A DNA stretch of 64,000 nt from Peptococcaceae bacterium CEB3 (GTDB taxonomy: Bacteria > Bacillota > Desulfitobacteriia > Desulfitobacteriales > Desulfitobacteriaceae). The first letter of the stretch is position 1. Every line of letters begins with the position of its first letter. Location of the stretch: NCBI GenBank assembly GCA_001029295.1, contig LDXJ01000051.1:1-64000 (forward strand). Reading direction: 5' to 3'. Shown piece by piece: positions 1 through 8,026 of the stretch. Below the pieces are notes generated by a model. That model worked only from the letters and a program-made list of their open reading frames with translations. It had not been told where the DNA came from and did no database searches. The position numbers were made by a program, and so were the translations under genes.

Positions 1-236
<236 letters not shown>

Positions 237-444
237 ACTTTTATCCACTCTCTTCCCGCCCCAGTGGCTACCCGGATTGCTCCGGCTGCCTCCGTCACGG
301 AAAAAGCAGATTCCTTTTTACGAAAGCGCCTTAGCTCTCTTAAAAATTTCTCTTGACGAGTCTCATTGGCTGTCCTTGTTGTTTAGTTTTCAAAGACCGA
401 TTCGCCTTACGGCTCTGCGTCGTCGTTACCCGCGACGGAATTTA

Positions 445-473
445 ATTCTAGCACCTTCGACATTATTTGTCAA
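445..473 (-). promoter_or_regulatory. rRNA operon promoter, proximal (P2)
   Basis: On the minus strand TTGACA (468-473), a 17-nt spacer and TAGAAT (445-450) form a near-consensus sigma-A promoter about 210 nt upstream of the 16S 5' end. The stretch between it and the 16S gene is untranslated pre-rRNA leader. Confidence 0.8.
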
Positions 474-557
474 CCGCTATTTTCTTCCGCCTTTTTTCAG
501 CCTGTCCGGCTCGAGTTCTCCTCGCGGCCGGAAGCTCTTGCCCCGCGACGCTTAATT

Positions 558-586
558 ATAATAGCATGCCGTCATCTTGGTGTCAA
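558..586 (-). promoter_or_regulatory. rRNA operon promoter, distal (P1)
   Basis: A second minus-strand promoter has TTGACA (581-586), a 17-nt spacer and TATTAT (558-563). Tandem P1/P2 promoters with perfect -35 boxes are typical of Firmicute rrn operons. The stretch 590-730 holds nothing else I can recognise. Confidence 0.8.
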
Positions 587-730
587 CAGTTATTTTAGTT
601 TTTTCTTCTCAAGTTTATACGGAGATTTTTCCGAGTCACTGCGGGAATTCTTTCGGGGTCCTAAGCTGTAATGGCCAAGGAAATTTTAACAAAACATCAG
701 GCCTGAATAGGATAGAGCAACCCCACGAGG

Positions 731-893
731 AACGCATACACGAGTGAATTCAAAAACAGCGCAGTCCTGGAAACTTTGAAGGAAGCAAAATCCATCTCGG
801 AGATTGCACGGTATATAGGCCTAGGCCCATCCCACTGTGTTTAAAAAGCGGGACGCTCAGGTACTGGAGAATTTACCTACGTGGCGTTTGATG
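731..893 (+). pseudogene. IS3-family transposase OrfA remnant
   Basis: Reading from 731 gives a YTSEFKNSAVLETLKEAKSI-like stretch, then SEIARYIGLGPS. This matches the N-terminal helix-turn-helix of IS3/IS150-type OrfA (a Y-T-x-E-F-K start followed by an IA-x-x-G-I-x HTH). The frame hits a TAA after about 37 codons. A one-base shift restores FKKRDAQVLENLPT, the usual WKK-x-x-LEN continuation. No OrfB or terminal repeats remain, so this is a decayed fragment between the rrn promoters and the convergent vor operon. Confidence 0.6.
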
Positions 894-978
894 ACCCTAA
901 CGGCAAGCGGCATGACGAAGTTCCCAACACTGCCCACCGTAAAAACCTCTCCGTGATTGCTGACGAGAGACGGGCTTG

Positions 979-1034
979 AAAAAAAGCCATACCCTCGACA
1001 GCGGCTCGGGTCTGCCTGGGCCGCTGTCGGGGTA
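979..1034 (-). terminator. Rho-independent terminator of the vor operon
   Basis: On the minus strand CGACAGCGGC and GCCGCTGTCG form a perfect 10-bp stem (996-1005 with 1020-1029), extended outward by TACCC/GGGTA. A T-run follows at 979-985, just after the last gene of the 2-oxoacid oxidoreductase operon. Confidence 0.85.
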
Positions 1035-1058
1035 CGGCCTCCGGATCTCCACCGGGCA

Positions 1059-1745
1059 TTATAACCTATTGGCAAACTCCATGCCTGCTTTCAGTGCTTT
1101 ACGGTTGAGCTCAGCCAGTTCCGGCTTTTTGCCCGCCAGATCCATCAAAGCCGCCTCCAGTTCCTCATCCGACACGGACGGGGTCAAAGCCTGCATAATC
1201 CCCAGCATGACAATGTTAGCCACCTTGGCACTGCCCAACTCGTGAGCCATTTCGTTGACCGAGGCTCTCACGATGCGAATATCATCGCGGCCCGGGAGTT
1301 CGGGTACGATCGATGAATTGACATAAAGTACTCCGCCCGCCACAACGGTGTGAAGAAATTTCTCGTAAGCGGCTTGATTCATGGTCAGGCAGACAGAAGG
1401 TTTGCCCACGGTCGGGCTGCCGATCTTTTTGTCCGAAATGACGACCGAACAATTAGCCGTCCCCCCGCGCATTTCCGGACCGTAGGCGGGAATCCAAGTG
1501 ACTTGTTTCTTCGCCATCATTCCGGCTTGGGCTAAGACTTTGCCAACGAAGAGGACTCCCTGCCCGCCGAATCCCGCCAGGACGTACTTCGTCGTCACGG
1601 GCTTCATCGTCGCGGACGTCGTCGTTACAGGCTCCGTCATCACGGACTTTGTCGTCGCGGACGCCGTCGTTACAGGCTTCGTCATTTCAGCCTCGGCCGT
1701 CCCCTGCACCGCCGTTTCTTGCCGCTTCATATCTCGCTCCGTCAT
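1059..1745 (-). CDS. vorC: 2-oxoacid:ferredoxin oxidoreductase, gamma subunit
   Basis: Gamma subunit of a ketoacid:ferredoxin oxidoreductase (VOR/KOR type), which oxidatively decarboxylates branched 2-oxoacids to acyl-CoA with ferredoxin reduction. The family signature GFGGQGVLFVGK lies near residue 45, followed by YGPEMRGG. The start is the ATG at 1745: it overlaps the beta stop in ATGA and has GGAGGGGGAGG upstream. The N-terminus is odd. Before the first beta-strand there are about 40 extra residues of near-repeats rich in T, V and A (KPVTTASAT / EPVTTTSAT / KPVTT) that the family lacks. Last gene of the operon. The symbol is by analogy; substrate specificity is inferred from the neighbours. 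Confidence 0.9.
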   Translation of the reverse strand: MTERDMKRQETAVQGTAEAEMTKPVTTASATTKSVMTEPVTTTSATMKPVTTKYVLAGFGGQGVLFVGKVLAQAGMMAKKQVTWIPAYGPEMRGGTANCSVVISDKKIGSPTVGKPSVCLTMNQAAYEKFLHTVVAGGVLYVNSSIVPELPGRDDIRIVRASVNEMAHELGSAKVANIVMLGIMQALTPSVSDEELEAALMDLAGKKPELAELNRKALKAGMEFANRL

Positions 1746-2497
1746 TCTTTGCCTCCCCCTTCCACGGTCGGCACTTTCAGTTCTCCTAAAGTGAAATAAG
1801 GCTTCATCTTGTCCCTTACCCACTCCAGGGCCTCAACCGGGGTCACTCCCCAGTTCGTCGGACACGTGGAGAGAATGCTGACAAAGGAGTAACCCAGCCC
1901 ATCCACTTGAACCTGGAACGCCTTCTTCAGTGCCTTTTTCGCTTCCCTCACCGCCTGCGGGCTGTCCACCGAAACCGAGGCCACATAAGCCGCACCCTTG
2001 ACCTGAGCCAGCAGTTTGGGCAGATCCAGCGGATAGCCCATGCTCTCATCCCGTCCGTAGGGCGAGGTTGCGGTCTTCATTCCTAACAAAGTCGTGGGGG
2101 CCATTTGCCCTCCGGTCATCCCGTAAATTGCGTTGTTCACGAAGATAGATGTCAGTTTTTCCCCCCGGGCGGCGGCGGAAATCGTTTCTGCCAAACCGAT
2201 GGAAGCCCCGTCACCATCCCCCTGGTACGTGAAGACAATTCGATCGGGGCGCGCCCTCTTGGCCCCCGTAGCCGCGGCGACCGCCCGCCCGTGGGCGGCT
2301 CCGATGATATCACAGGCAAAATAGTTTTCACAAAAGCCGGCACAGCCGACGGGAGCCACTCCGACGGTCTGCCCGATAATCTCCATCTCCTCCAAGATCT
2401 CTCCAATCAGACGGTGGATAATCCCATGCGTACAGCCCGGACAATAGTGAAATACACGATCTGTCAGTCCTGTCGTCTTCGCAAAAACAGTCTTCAC
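1742..2497 (-). CDS. vorA: 2-oxoacid:ferredoxin oxidoreductase, beta subunit (TPP-binding)
   Basis: Thiamine-pyrophosphate subunit of the ketoacid:ferredoxin oxidoreductase. It has CPGCTHG near residue 19, the TPP/Mg motif GDGDGASIG and downstream NN (VNNAIYGMTGGQ), all typical of PorB/VorA/KorB. The start is a GTG at 2497 whose TGA overlap with the alpha gene (GTGA) implies translational coupling. Length 251 aa is normal. Forms the complex with the flanking alpha, gamma and delta subunits in the cytoplasm. Confidence 0.93.
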   Translation of the reverse strand: MKTVFAKTTGLTDRVFHYCPGCTHGIIHRLIGEILEEMEIIGQTVGVAPVGCAGFCENYFACDIIGAAHGRAVAAATGAKRARPDRIVFTYQGDGDGASIGLAETISAAARGEKLTSIFVNNAIYGMTGGQMAPTTLLGMKTATSPYGRDESMGYPLDLPKLLAQVKGAAYVASVSVDSPQAVREAKKALKKAFQVQVDGLGYSFVSILSTCPTNWGVTPVEALEWVRDKMKPYFTLGELKVPTVEGGGKE

Positions 2498-3561
2498 CCT
2501 CGGACACCCCCTTTGAGGATCTGTGTTTTAAAAGCCGCCACGATCTCTTCCGGTTCCGGGGTCATACCGCCTTGCCGTCCGTAAAAACCGACCGGGGCCC
2601 GGCCGTTAACGACCAGCCGGACGTCCTGAACCATCTGGCCGGCGCTCAGCTCAATACTCATCCAGCCTTTAATCTGCGGAACCCTCTTTAACAGACCGTC
2701 CGCCGGGAAAGGCCAGAGGCTGATCGGGCGAAAAAGCCCTACTTTGACCCCTTCGGAGCGCAACATATCAATGGCCGTTTCCGTGATCCTCGAACTCGTC
2801 CCGAAAGCCACAAAGGCATACTCCGCGTCGTCCAGAGACAATTCGGCAAAACGCTGCTCCGCCGCCTGCATTTGCGCCATCTTTTTTCCCCAGCGCAAAT
2901 TATCCGCTTCCCCCGCTTCGGAGGAAAGATAATAACTAATCACATTGTTCTTCGGTCGCCCCTCGCAGCCGTCGGCCGCCCAAGTCTTGGCCGGCAGGAC
3001 TTTGGCTTCATACTTGCCCGGAAACTCAACCGGTTCCATCATCTGGCCCAGGATCCCGTCTACCGCCAGAATAACAGGATTCCGATAGATGTCCGCCAAA
3101 TCAAAGGCTTCTTTCGTCAAATCGATCATTTCCTGAACCGTCGCCGGGGCCAAGACGATAGGATGGTAATCACCGTGTCCGCCGCCCTTGGTCAGCTGAA
3201 AATAGTCCGCCTGTGTCGGTCCCAAGCCTCCCAGACCGGGGCCCCCTCTCATGACATCGGCAATCACGCAGGGAATCTCCGCCGCAAACAGATAAGAAAG
3301 TCCTTCCTGCATCAGACTGAAACCCGGGCTCGAAGTTCCGCTCATAACCCTGGCACCGGCAGCCCCTGCCCCGTAAACCATATAAATGGCTGCCACTTCA
3401 CTTTCCGCCTGCAAATAGGTCCCGCCGGCCTTTTTCATCTTCTTGGCCATATATTCCGGGATCTCAGTTGAGGGAGTGATAGGGTAGCCGCAGAACAAGC
3501 GACATCCGGCTTGGATCGCCGCTTCCGCGATCGCCTCATTGCCTTTCATCAGGATCGCCAT
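2494..3561 (-). CDS. vorB: 2-oxoacid:ferredoxin oxidoreductase, alpha subunit
   Basis: Alpha subunit (pyrimidine-binding domain) of the VOR/KOR-type enzyme: GNEAIAEAAIQAGC then GYPITPSTEIPEY at residues 25-37, and SGTSSPGFSLMQEGLSY. The 355-aa length is usual for VorB/KorA. Four bases separate it from the delta ferredoxin gene and it overlaps beta by 4 nt. The order delta-alpha-beta-gamma is that of VOR and KOR operons. In this setting (leucine dehydrogenases, ptb, buk) the substrates are most likely 2-ketoisovalerate, 2-ketoisocaproate and 2-keto-3-methylvalerate. Confidence 0.93.
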   Translation of the reverse strand: MAILMKGNEAIAEAAIQAGCRLFCGYPITPSTEIPEYMAKKMKKAGGTYLQAESEVAAIYMVYGAGAAGARVMSGTSSPGFSLMQEGLSYLFAAEIPCVIADVMRGGPGLGGLGPTQADYFQLTKGGGHGDYHPIVLAPATVQEMIDLTKEAFDLADIYRNPVILAVDGILGQMMEPVEFPGKYEAKVLPAKTWAADGCEGRPKNNVISYYLSSEAGEADNLRWGKKMAQMQAAEQRFAELSLDDAEYAFVAFGTSSRITETAIDMLRSEGVKVGLFRPISLWPFPADGLLKRVPQIKGWMSIELSAGQMVQDVRLVVNGRAPVGFYGRQGGMTPEPEEIVAAFKTQILKGGVRG

Positions 3562-3565
3562 AATC

Positions 3566-3790
3566 TCACTCTCCTTTCTCAGCCCGATAAACCTCCAGGG
3601 CCAGATCCGGGCACATCAAAGCACAAAAGGCACAACCGATACATTTCTCCTCATCTTGCATGATCACTGCATAGTATCCTTTGCTGTTGGCAATTTCGCC
3701 GATCTCCAGGATCTTCTTGGGGCAGACGCTGACGCACAGCCCACACCCCTTGCAGCGTTCTGTCTTAATTTCGACGTGATTGTTCGCCAT
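3566..3790 (-). CDS. vorD: 2-oxoacid:ferredoxin oxidoreductase, delta subunit (2[4Fe-4S])
   Basis: Small ferredoxin-like subunit that passes electrons from TPP to soluble ferredoxin. Two clusters are visible: CKGCGLCVSVCP and CIGCAFCALMCP. I chose the ATG at 3790 (74 aa, MANNHVEIKTERC) because it has a GGGAGAAGGG ribosome site and matches family length. A longer frame upstream to 3874 has no support. Confidence 0.92.
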   Translation of the reverse strand: MANNHVEIKTERCKGCGLCVSVCPKKILEIGEIANSKGYYAVIMQDEEKCIGCAFCALMCPDLALEVYRAEKGE

Positions 3791-3895
3791 TTTCCCTTCT
3801 CCCTTTCCCACAGTTTCTCCCGCATCAATCTCAGACAGCGGCGGCAGGAGCTCTCTCCCAGTGAACTCGCTCAACCAAAGTTGAACGGGGGAACC

Positions 3896-3919
3896 ACTCC
3901 CACTTGTAGAAGTGGGAGT
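3896..3919. repeat. IS200/IS605-type right-end hairpin remnant (copy 1)
   Basis: A perfect 10-bp palindrome (ACTCCCACTT, gtag loop, AAGTGGGAGT) followed by CTCACG lies between the delta subunit gene and the NTPase gene. The same motif with one change recurs at 34544-34567. Hairpins of this sequence class occur at the 3' ends of TnpB-bearing IS200/IS605 elements. No transposase or tnpB is present. A tandem duplication (TTCCCTGGGCAGCTAT, twice) lies next to it at about 3951-3982. Confidence 0.5.
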
Positions 3920-4008
3920 CTCACGATTGGATGAACGGTTCCGACGGTTTTCCCTGGGCAGCTATTTTTCCCTGGGCAGCTATCCCGGTTCACTACCGGA
4001 CGATTAAC

Positions 4009-4722
4009 CTATTCCCTCTTCGACCCTTTCCAGCCCAACTTCAGATAACGCTTTACGGGAATCCACTCCGGCTGCCAAACTAAACCCAAGGCCTCTGCCC
4101 ACTCTGGATTTACCCCACATCCCACCAGGGGAATACGACTCGCCTTGACCAGGTCGGCCAGGACTTCCCCGGACTTTTCCCAATCCGCCAGGGTTGTCCA
4201 ATCTTGCAGGTTGGAATTGTTAATCCAGCCCTGCACTTTCAGATGAGAGCGATTCTCCATCACCAGGCGCAGTTCTTCGATTTCGGCCACCGATGTGCTA
4301 AAGGGCCGAAAGACATTGACGACCTGAAGCACGGCGATATCACGGCCTTGCAGCAGATCATGATAGCGGCCCACGATCGCAGCGCCGTTTTCATTGCCGC
4401 CGACATCGAGCACCACGTCCATTGACCTGTCCCTGAGAACCCCGGCAATTTGGGCCGGGAGGGACGGGTTCTCGGCAAAGGCCAAATCCCCCTCAGGCCG
4501 TATTACTCGGACCCCTTCCTCCGACAACCGCTCGGATATTTCCCGTGAACGAAAATAAGGGTTCACTAAGTCAAGATCCACCAAAGCCACCCTTCGGCCG
4601 GCTCGGGCCCGTTGTAAGGAAAGGTTGATGGCCAGCTGGGTTTTACCGGCCCCATATCCGCCCATCAAGACCAGGACCCGCCTGCCAAGCAGACCCTCCC
4701 TGTCAGCGGCCCGCGTGTTCAT
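4009..4722 (-). CDS. MinD/CobQ-like P-loop NTPase of unknown role
   Basis: A 237-aa P-loop protein: GGYGAGKTQ Walker A near the N-terminus, VALVDLDLVNPYF (deviant switch region as in MinD/ArsA/CooC) and a VVLDVGGN Walker B-like strand. The start is the ATG at 4722, preceded by GGGGGTAAGGGG, just after the ptb stop. It sits inside the ketoacid catabolic operon, between ptb and the VOR subunits. A chaperone or metallocluster-loading ATPase for the oxidoreductase would fit, but that is inference. No membrane segment or Cys cluster is seen. Confidence 0.8.
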   Translation of the reverse strand: MNTRAADREGLLGRRVLVLMGGYGAGKTQLAINLSLQRARAGRRVALVDLDLVNPYFRSREISERLSEEGVRVIRPEGDLAFAENPSLPAQIAGVLRDRSMDVVLDVGGNENGAAIVGRYHDLLQGRDIAVLQVVNVFRPFSTSVAEIEELRLVMENRSHLKVQGWINNSNLQDWTTLADWEKSGEVLADLVKASRIPLVGCGVNPEWAEALGLVWQPEWIPVKRYLKLGWKGSKRE

Positions 4723-4738
4723 ACCCCTTACCCCCGTT

Positions 4739-5668
4739 TCAGCGCGCACACTGCAGATTGTTCCGAGCCGCCCGGCTGAGAGCCGCCATGGCTAAAGACA
4801 TCAGTTTACTCCGGGGGGGATCGTTGCGGGAAGTCAAGACGACGGGTACCTGAGCCCCTAAAACGATTCCCGCCATCGTCGCGCCCCCGAAATAGACCAT
4901 GGACTTACCGAGGACGTTCCCCACCTCAATGGAAGGAACCAGGAAGAGGTCCGCCTCCCCTTTGATCTCACTGGGCAGGCCCTTGTGTTTCAACGCAGCC
5001 GCACTGACCGCGCAATCCAGAGCCAAAGGGCCTTCCACGATGGCCCCGGGAAATTCCCCGGCCCGGCTCATCTCCGCCAAGGCCTTGGCGTCCAGGGTCG
5101 CCGGCATTTTCGGACTGGGCACCTCATTCGCCGTTAAAACCGCCACCTTGATTTCTTCCATGCCAATCGTGTGCAGATAGTCTACCGTACCGGCTAGGAT
5201 CTCCTTTTTCTGGCCGAGGTCCGGGGCAATATTCATCCCCCCGTCCGTGACGAACAACAAGCGGGAATAGCCGGGGACTTCAAACACCGCTAAGTGGGAA
5301 AGCAGCCTTCCCGTACGCAAGCCGCGTTCTGAACGCAGCACGGCCCGCAGAAAATCCGAGCTGTTGACAAGGCCCTTCATCAAAAGGTCGGCTTTATTGT
5401 CCGCCACGACATCCACAGCCGCATGGGCCGCTTTGGACGGTTCCGCCTCGTCAATGACTTCGATGTGCTGCAGATTCAGTTCGATCGTGGCGGCAATTTC
5501 ACGGATGCGCCTGGCCCCTCCCACCAGGACGGGCTGGATCAAGTCTTCATGAAAAGCCAATTTTACCGCTTCGAGCACTTGCCGGTCCGCCGCGGCAGCC
5601 ACCGCCACCCTGGCCCTGCCCAAGCTCTTTGCTTTGGCCAATAAGGCTTCAAAATCAGAAAATCTCAT
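4739..5668 (-). CDS. ptb: Phosphate butyryltransferase
   Basis: Converts (iso)butyryl- or isovaleryl-CoA plus phosphate to acyl-phosphate plus CoA. Family features are KADLLMKGLVNSSDFLRAVL (about 96-115), VTDGGMN and VGNVLGKSMVYFGGATMAG near the C-terminus. About 309 aa is typical for Ptb. The start is the ATG at 5668 with GGAGGG upstream; a GTG at 5677 is an alternative. It follows buk directly, as in Bacillus bkd operons, and supplies acyl-phosphate for ATP synthesis. Confidence 0.93.
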   Translation of the reverse strand: MRFSDFEALLAKAKSLGRARVAVAAAADRQVLEAVKLAFHEDLIQPVLVGGARRIREIAATIELNLQHIEVIDEAEPSKAAHAAVDVVADNKADLLMKGLVNSSDFLRAVLRSERGLRTGRLLSHLAVFEVPGYSRLLFVTDGGMNIAPDLGQKKEILAGTVDYLHTIGMEEIKVAVLTANEVPSPKMPATLDAKALAEMSRAGEFPGAIVEGPLALDCAVSAAALKHKGLPSEIKGEADLFLVPSIEVGNVLGKSMVYFGGATMAGIVLGAQVPVVLTSRNDPPRSKLMSLAMAALSRAARNNLQCAR

Positions 5669-5701
5669 TTTAAACACTCCAACCCTCCGGGAGGCAGACG
5701 G

Positions 5702-6808
5702 TCAAGCTCGGTAGACCAAAGCCTCTTCCTCTTTTCTCAAAACCCGTAAGGCCCCCAAAACCAAAGATTCCATCTCTTCTTCGCCCGGGATGATCACGAC
5801 CGGTGCCAGGAAAGACACCCTACGACAGATTTCTCCGGTGATAAACTCAGAGTAAGCCAGGCCTCCGGTCAAAACGATCCTGTCCACCTCACCCAAAAGC
5901 ACCGTCGCCATCGCCCCGATTTCTTTGGCCACTTGATAAGCCAGCGCTTCCAACACCAATTTCGCCTGGGCGTCGCCCTCCCGCATGCGCCTCTCGGCTT
6001 CGCGGGCGTCTTTCGTGCCCAAATAGGCGTAGAGGCCGCCTTCCTTGAGGATCTTTTTCAGCATTTCCACTTCAGAATATCGGCCCGAATAACAAAGTTT
6101 TACCAAGAGGCCGACTGGCAAAGTGCCGCAGCGTTCCACGGAAAACGGCCCTTCCATATTGGCGTTGTTGACGTCGATCATTAGGCCCCGACGATGAGGT
6201 GTCACTGAAATACCGCTGCCCAAATGAGCAATCACCAAATTTACTTCGTGATAGGATTTCCCCAGCTGCCGGGCGACCTTCCTCGCCACGGCCTTCATGT
6301 TCAGCGCGTGCCCCTGGCTGAGGCGCGGAAGCTCCGGCAACCCCGACAGGCGCGCCACCGCCTCCATCTCGTCTACGGCCACCGGGTCTACGATATAAGC
6401 GGGAACCTTAATTCGCTGCGCCAGGTGGAAGGCGATGATGGCACCGAGATTCGAAGCGTGTTCCCCGCCGGGCGCATTACGGCATTCGGCAGCCAAATAC
6501 TCATCGACGACATAAGTGCCGCCGGGGAGCGGTTTCAACAAACCGCCCCGTCCCACGATCGCAGCAAACTCTTCTAACTTTTGTCCTTTATCCCGCAGTA
6601 CCCCCAGGATCTTCTCTATCCGGTAGGAATCTTGATCCGCAATCCGCGCAAAAGGCTGTAACTCCTCCGCGGAATGCTCAATGACCTCTTTCCAGAGGCA
6701 GAACTTATCCTGATAGGTTGCTATTTTTGTAGAGGTCGAGCCCGGATTGACCGCCAAAATAAGAATTGACTTCGCCCCCTCCCATTCGAACTTGCTTGAG
6801 AACCCCAA
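5702..6808 (-). CDS. buk: Butyrate kinase (branched-chain acyl kinase)
   Basis: Acetokinase-family enzyme that transfers phosphate from (iso)butyryl-phosphate to ADP. It contains NPGSTSTK at the N-terminus, GRGG, AHLGSG and the adenosine-binding LTGGLAYS. The annotated start is a TTG at 6808. The family normally begins about six residues before NPGSTS, and in that position there is an ATT at 6766 behind GGAGGGGGCG, so the true start may be a rare ATT. Partner of ptb in the energy-conserving step of branched-chain fermentation. Confidence 0.92.
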   Translation of the reverse strand: MGFSSKFEWEGAKSILILAVNPGSTSTKIATYQDKFCLWKEVIEHSAEELQPFARIADQDSYRIEKILGVLRDKGQKLEEFAAIVGRGGLLKPLPGGTYVVDEYLAAECRNAPGGEHASNLGAIIAFHLAQRIKVPAYIVDPVAVDEMEAVARLSGLPELPRLSQGHALNMKAVARKVARQLGKSYHEVNLVIAHLGSGISVTPHRRGLMIDVNNANMEGPFSVERCGTLPVGLLVKLCYSGRYSEVEMLKKILKEGGLYAYLGTKDAREAERRMREGDAQAKLVLEALAYQVAKEIGAMATVLLGEVDRIVLTGGLAYSEFITGEICRRVSFLAPVVIIPGEEEMESLVLGALRVLRKEEEALVYRA

Positions 6809-6859
6809 TTTGTTCCGCCCATGCCCAAGCCGCTCCGGCCATCATCCGCTCCGTACAGG

Positions 6860-7960
6860 CTAACGTGTATATTTGCGCTGAACGCGGCCTGTCGTCTCAA
6901 TCTTTCTGTCGAGCATCACATCGGCTGCTTGAGCGGTAGAAATGTTCTCTTTCTTGGCCACGGCAAAGATGCGCAAAAGGATATCATAGATCAGACTGGC
7001 ATTCTTGAAAGCCCGCTCTTTGTTATATCCCTGCAGTTCGTCAGCGACTTGAATCAACCCACCCGCGTTGGCAACATAATCGGGGGCGTAGAGAATTCCT
7101 TTTTCTTTCAAAAGATCGCCATGCCGGGGCTCTTTCAACTGATTATTGGCCGCTCCGCAAATGGCTTTGCATTTGAATTGAGGAATCGTCTCATCGTTAA
7201 TAATAGCACCCAAAGCATTCGGTGAGAAGATATCGCACTCGACCCCGAAGATCTCATCAGGTTTAACGGTTGTGATGCCAGGATACTCCTCTTTGGCCCG
7301 GCGTACATTATTTTCCTCAATATCCGTTACAATCAATTTGGCGCCGTCTTGATAGAGACGACCGACCAGGTCATAGCCGACTTTGCCCAGTCCCTGAACG
7401 GCAATTGTCAGCCCGCTCAGAGAATCCGAACCAAAAGCTTCCAGGGCTGTGGCTTTCATTCCGCGATAGACGCCAAAGGCGGTGATAATAGCCGAATTGC
7501 CGCTGCCGCCATATTCTTCGGGCACTCCGACCACGTACTTCGTCTGCTTGCCGGCGGAGACAAAATCCATCCCCACTGTGCCGACATCCGTCCCGGTATA
7601 ATAACGCCCTTTAAGGGTCTCGACAAAGGTCCCCAGAGCCTGAAACAACTCATCCGATTTTTCGGTTTTGGGGTCGCCGATGATGACGGTCTTTCCGCCC
7701 CCATGGATGGCTCCCGAAACGGCACATTTATAAGTCATGCCCCGGGACAAACGCAAAGCGTCTGTCAAGGCATCCTGCTCTGTCTCGTAGTTCCACATCC
7801 GGCATCCACCCAAGGCGGGCCCCAAAGTCGTGTCATGGATGGCGATGATGGCTTTGAGCCCGGTCGCCTTGTCGTAATTGAAGATCACCTGTTCATGCCC
7901 GTACTCAGCCATTTGGTCAAAGATACTTTTGAAAGCTGTTTCCTTGTCAGACATTTCCAT
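6860..7960 (-). CDS. bcd: Leucine (branched-chain amino acid) dehydrogenase, copy 2
   Basis: NAD-dependent oxidative deaminase of Leu/Val/Ile in the Glu/Leu/Phe/Val dehydrogenase family. Seen are GPALGGCRMW, substrate lysine TYKCA, catalytic lysine in GGGKTVIIGD (Lys90), GTDVGT and the Rossmann motif GLGKVG. The 366-aa length is usual. It is closely similar to the upstream copy at 8027-9127; such a tandem pair suggests split substrate preference or dosage. The gap to buk is 51 nt. Confidence 0.92.
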   Translation of the reverse strand: MEMSDKETAFKSIFDQMAEYGHEQVIFNYDKATGLKAIIAIHDTTLGPALGGCRMWNYETEQDALTDALRLSRGMTYKCAVSGAIHGGGKTVIIGDPKTEKSDELFQALGTFVETLKGRYYTGTDVGTVGMDFVSAGKQTKYVVGVPEEYGGSGNSAIITAFGVYRGMKATALEAFGSDSLSGLTIAVQGLGKVGYDLVGRLYQDGAKLIVTDIEENNVRRAKEEYPGITTVKPDEIFGVECDIFSPNALGAIINDETIPQFKCKAICGAANNQLKEPRHGDLLKEKGILYAPDYVANAGGLIQVADELQGYNKERAFKNASLIYDILLRIFAVAKKENISTAQAADVMLDRKIETTGRVQRKYTR

Positions 7961-8026
7961 CTTCCTCTCTCATTTTCTAAATAACTGGTCAGAGACACCC
8001 GCCTGCACAACAAACACGAATCTTCG

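Noticed and set aside
277-555. 92-codon open frame upstream of the 16S gene
   Set aside because: It lies over the tandem rrn promoters and pre-rRNA leader on the opposite strand, has no ribosome site, and its sequence is low-complexity Arg/Leu/Ser.
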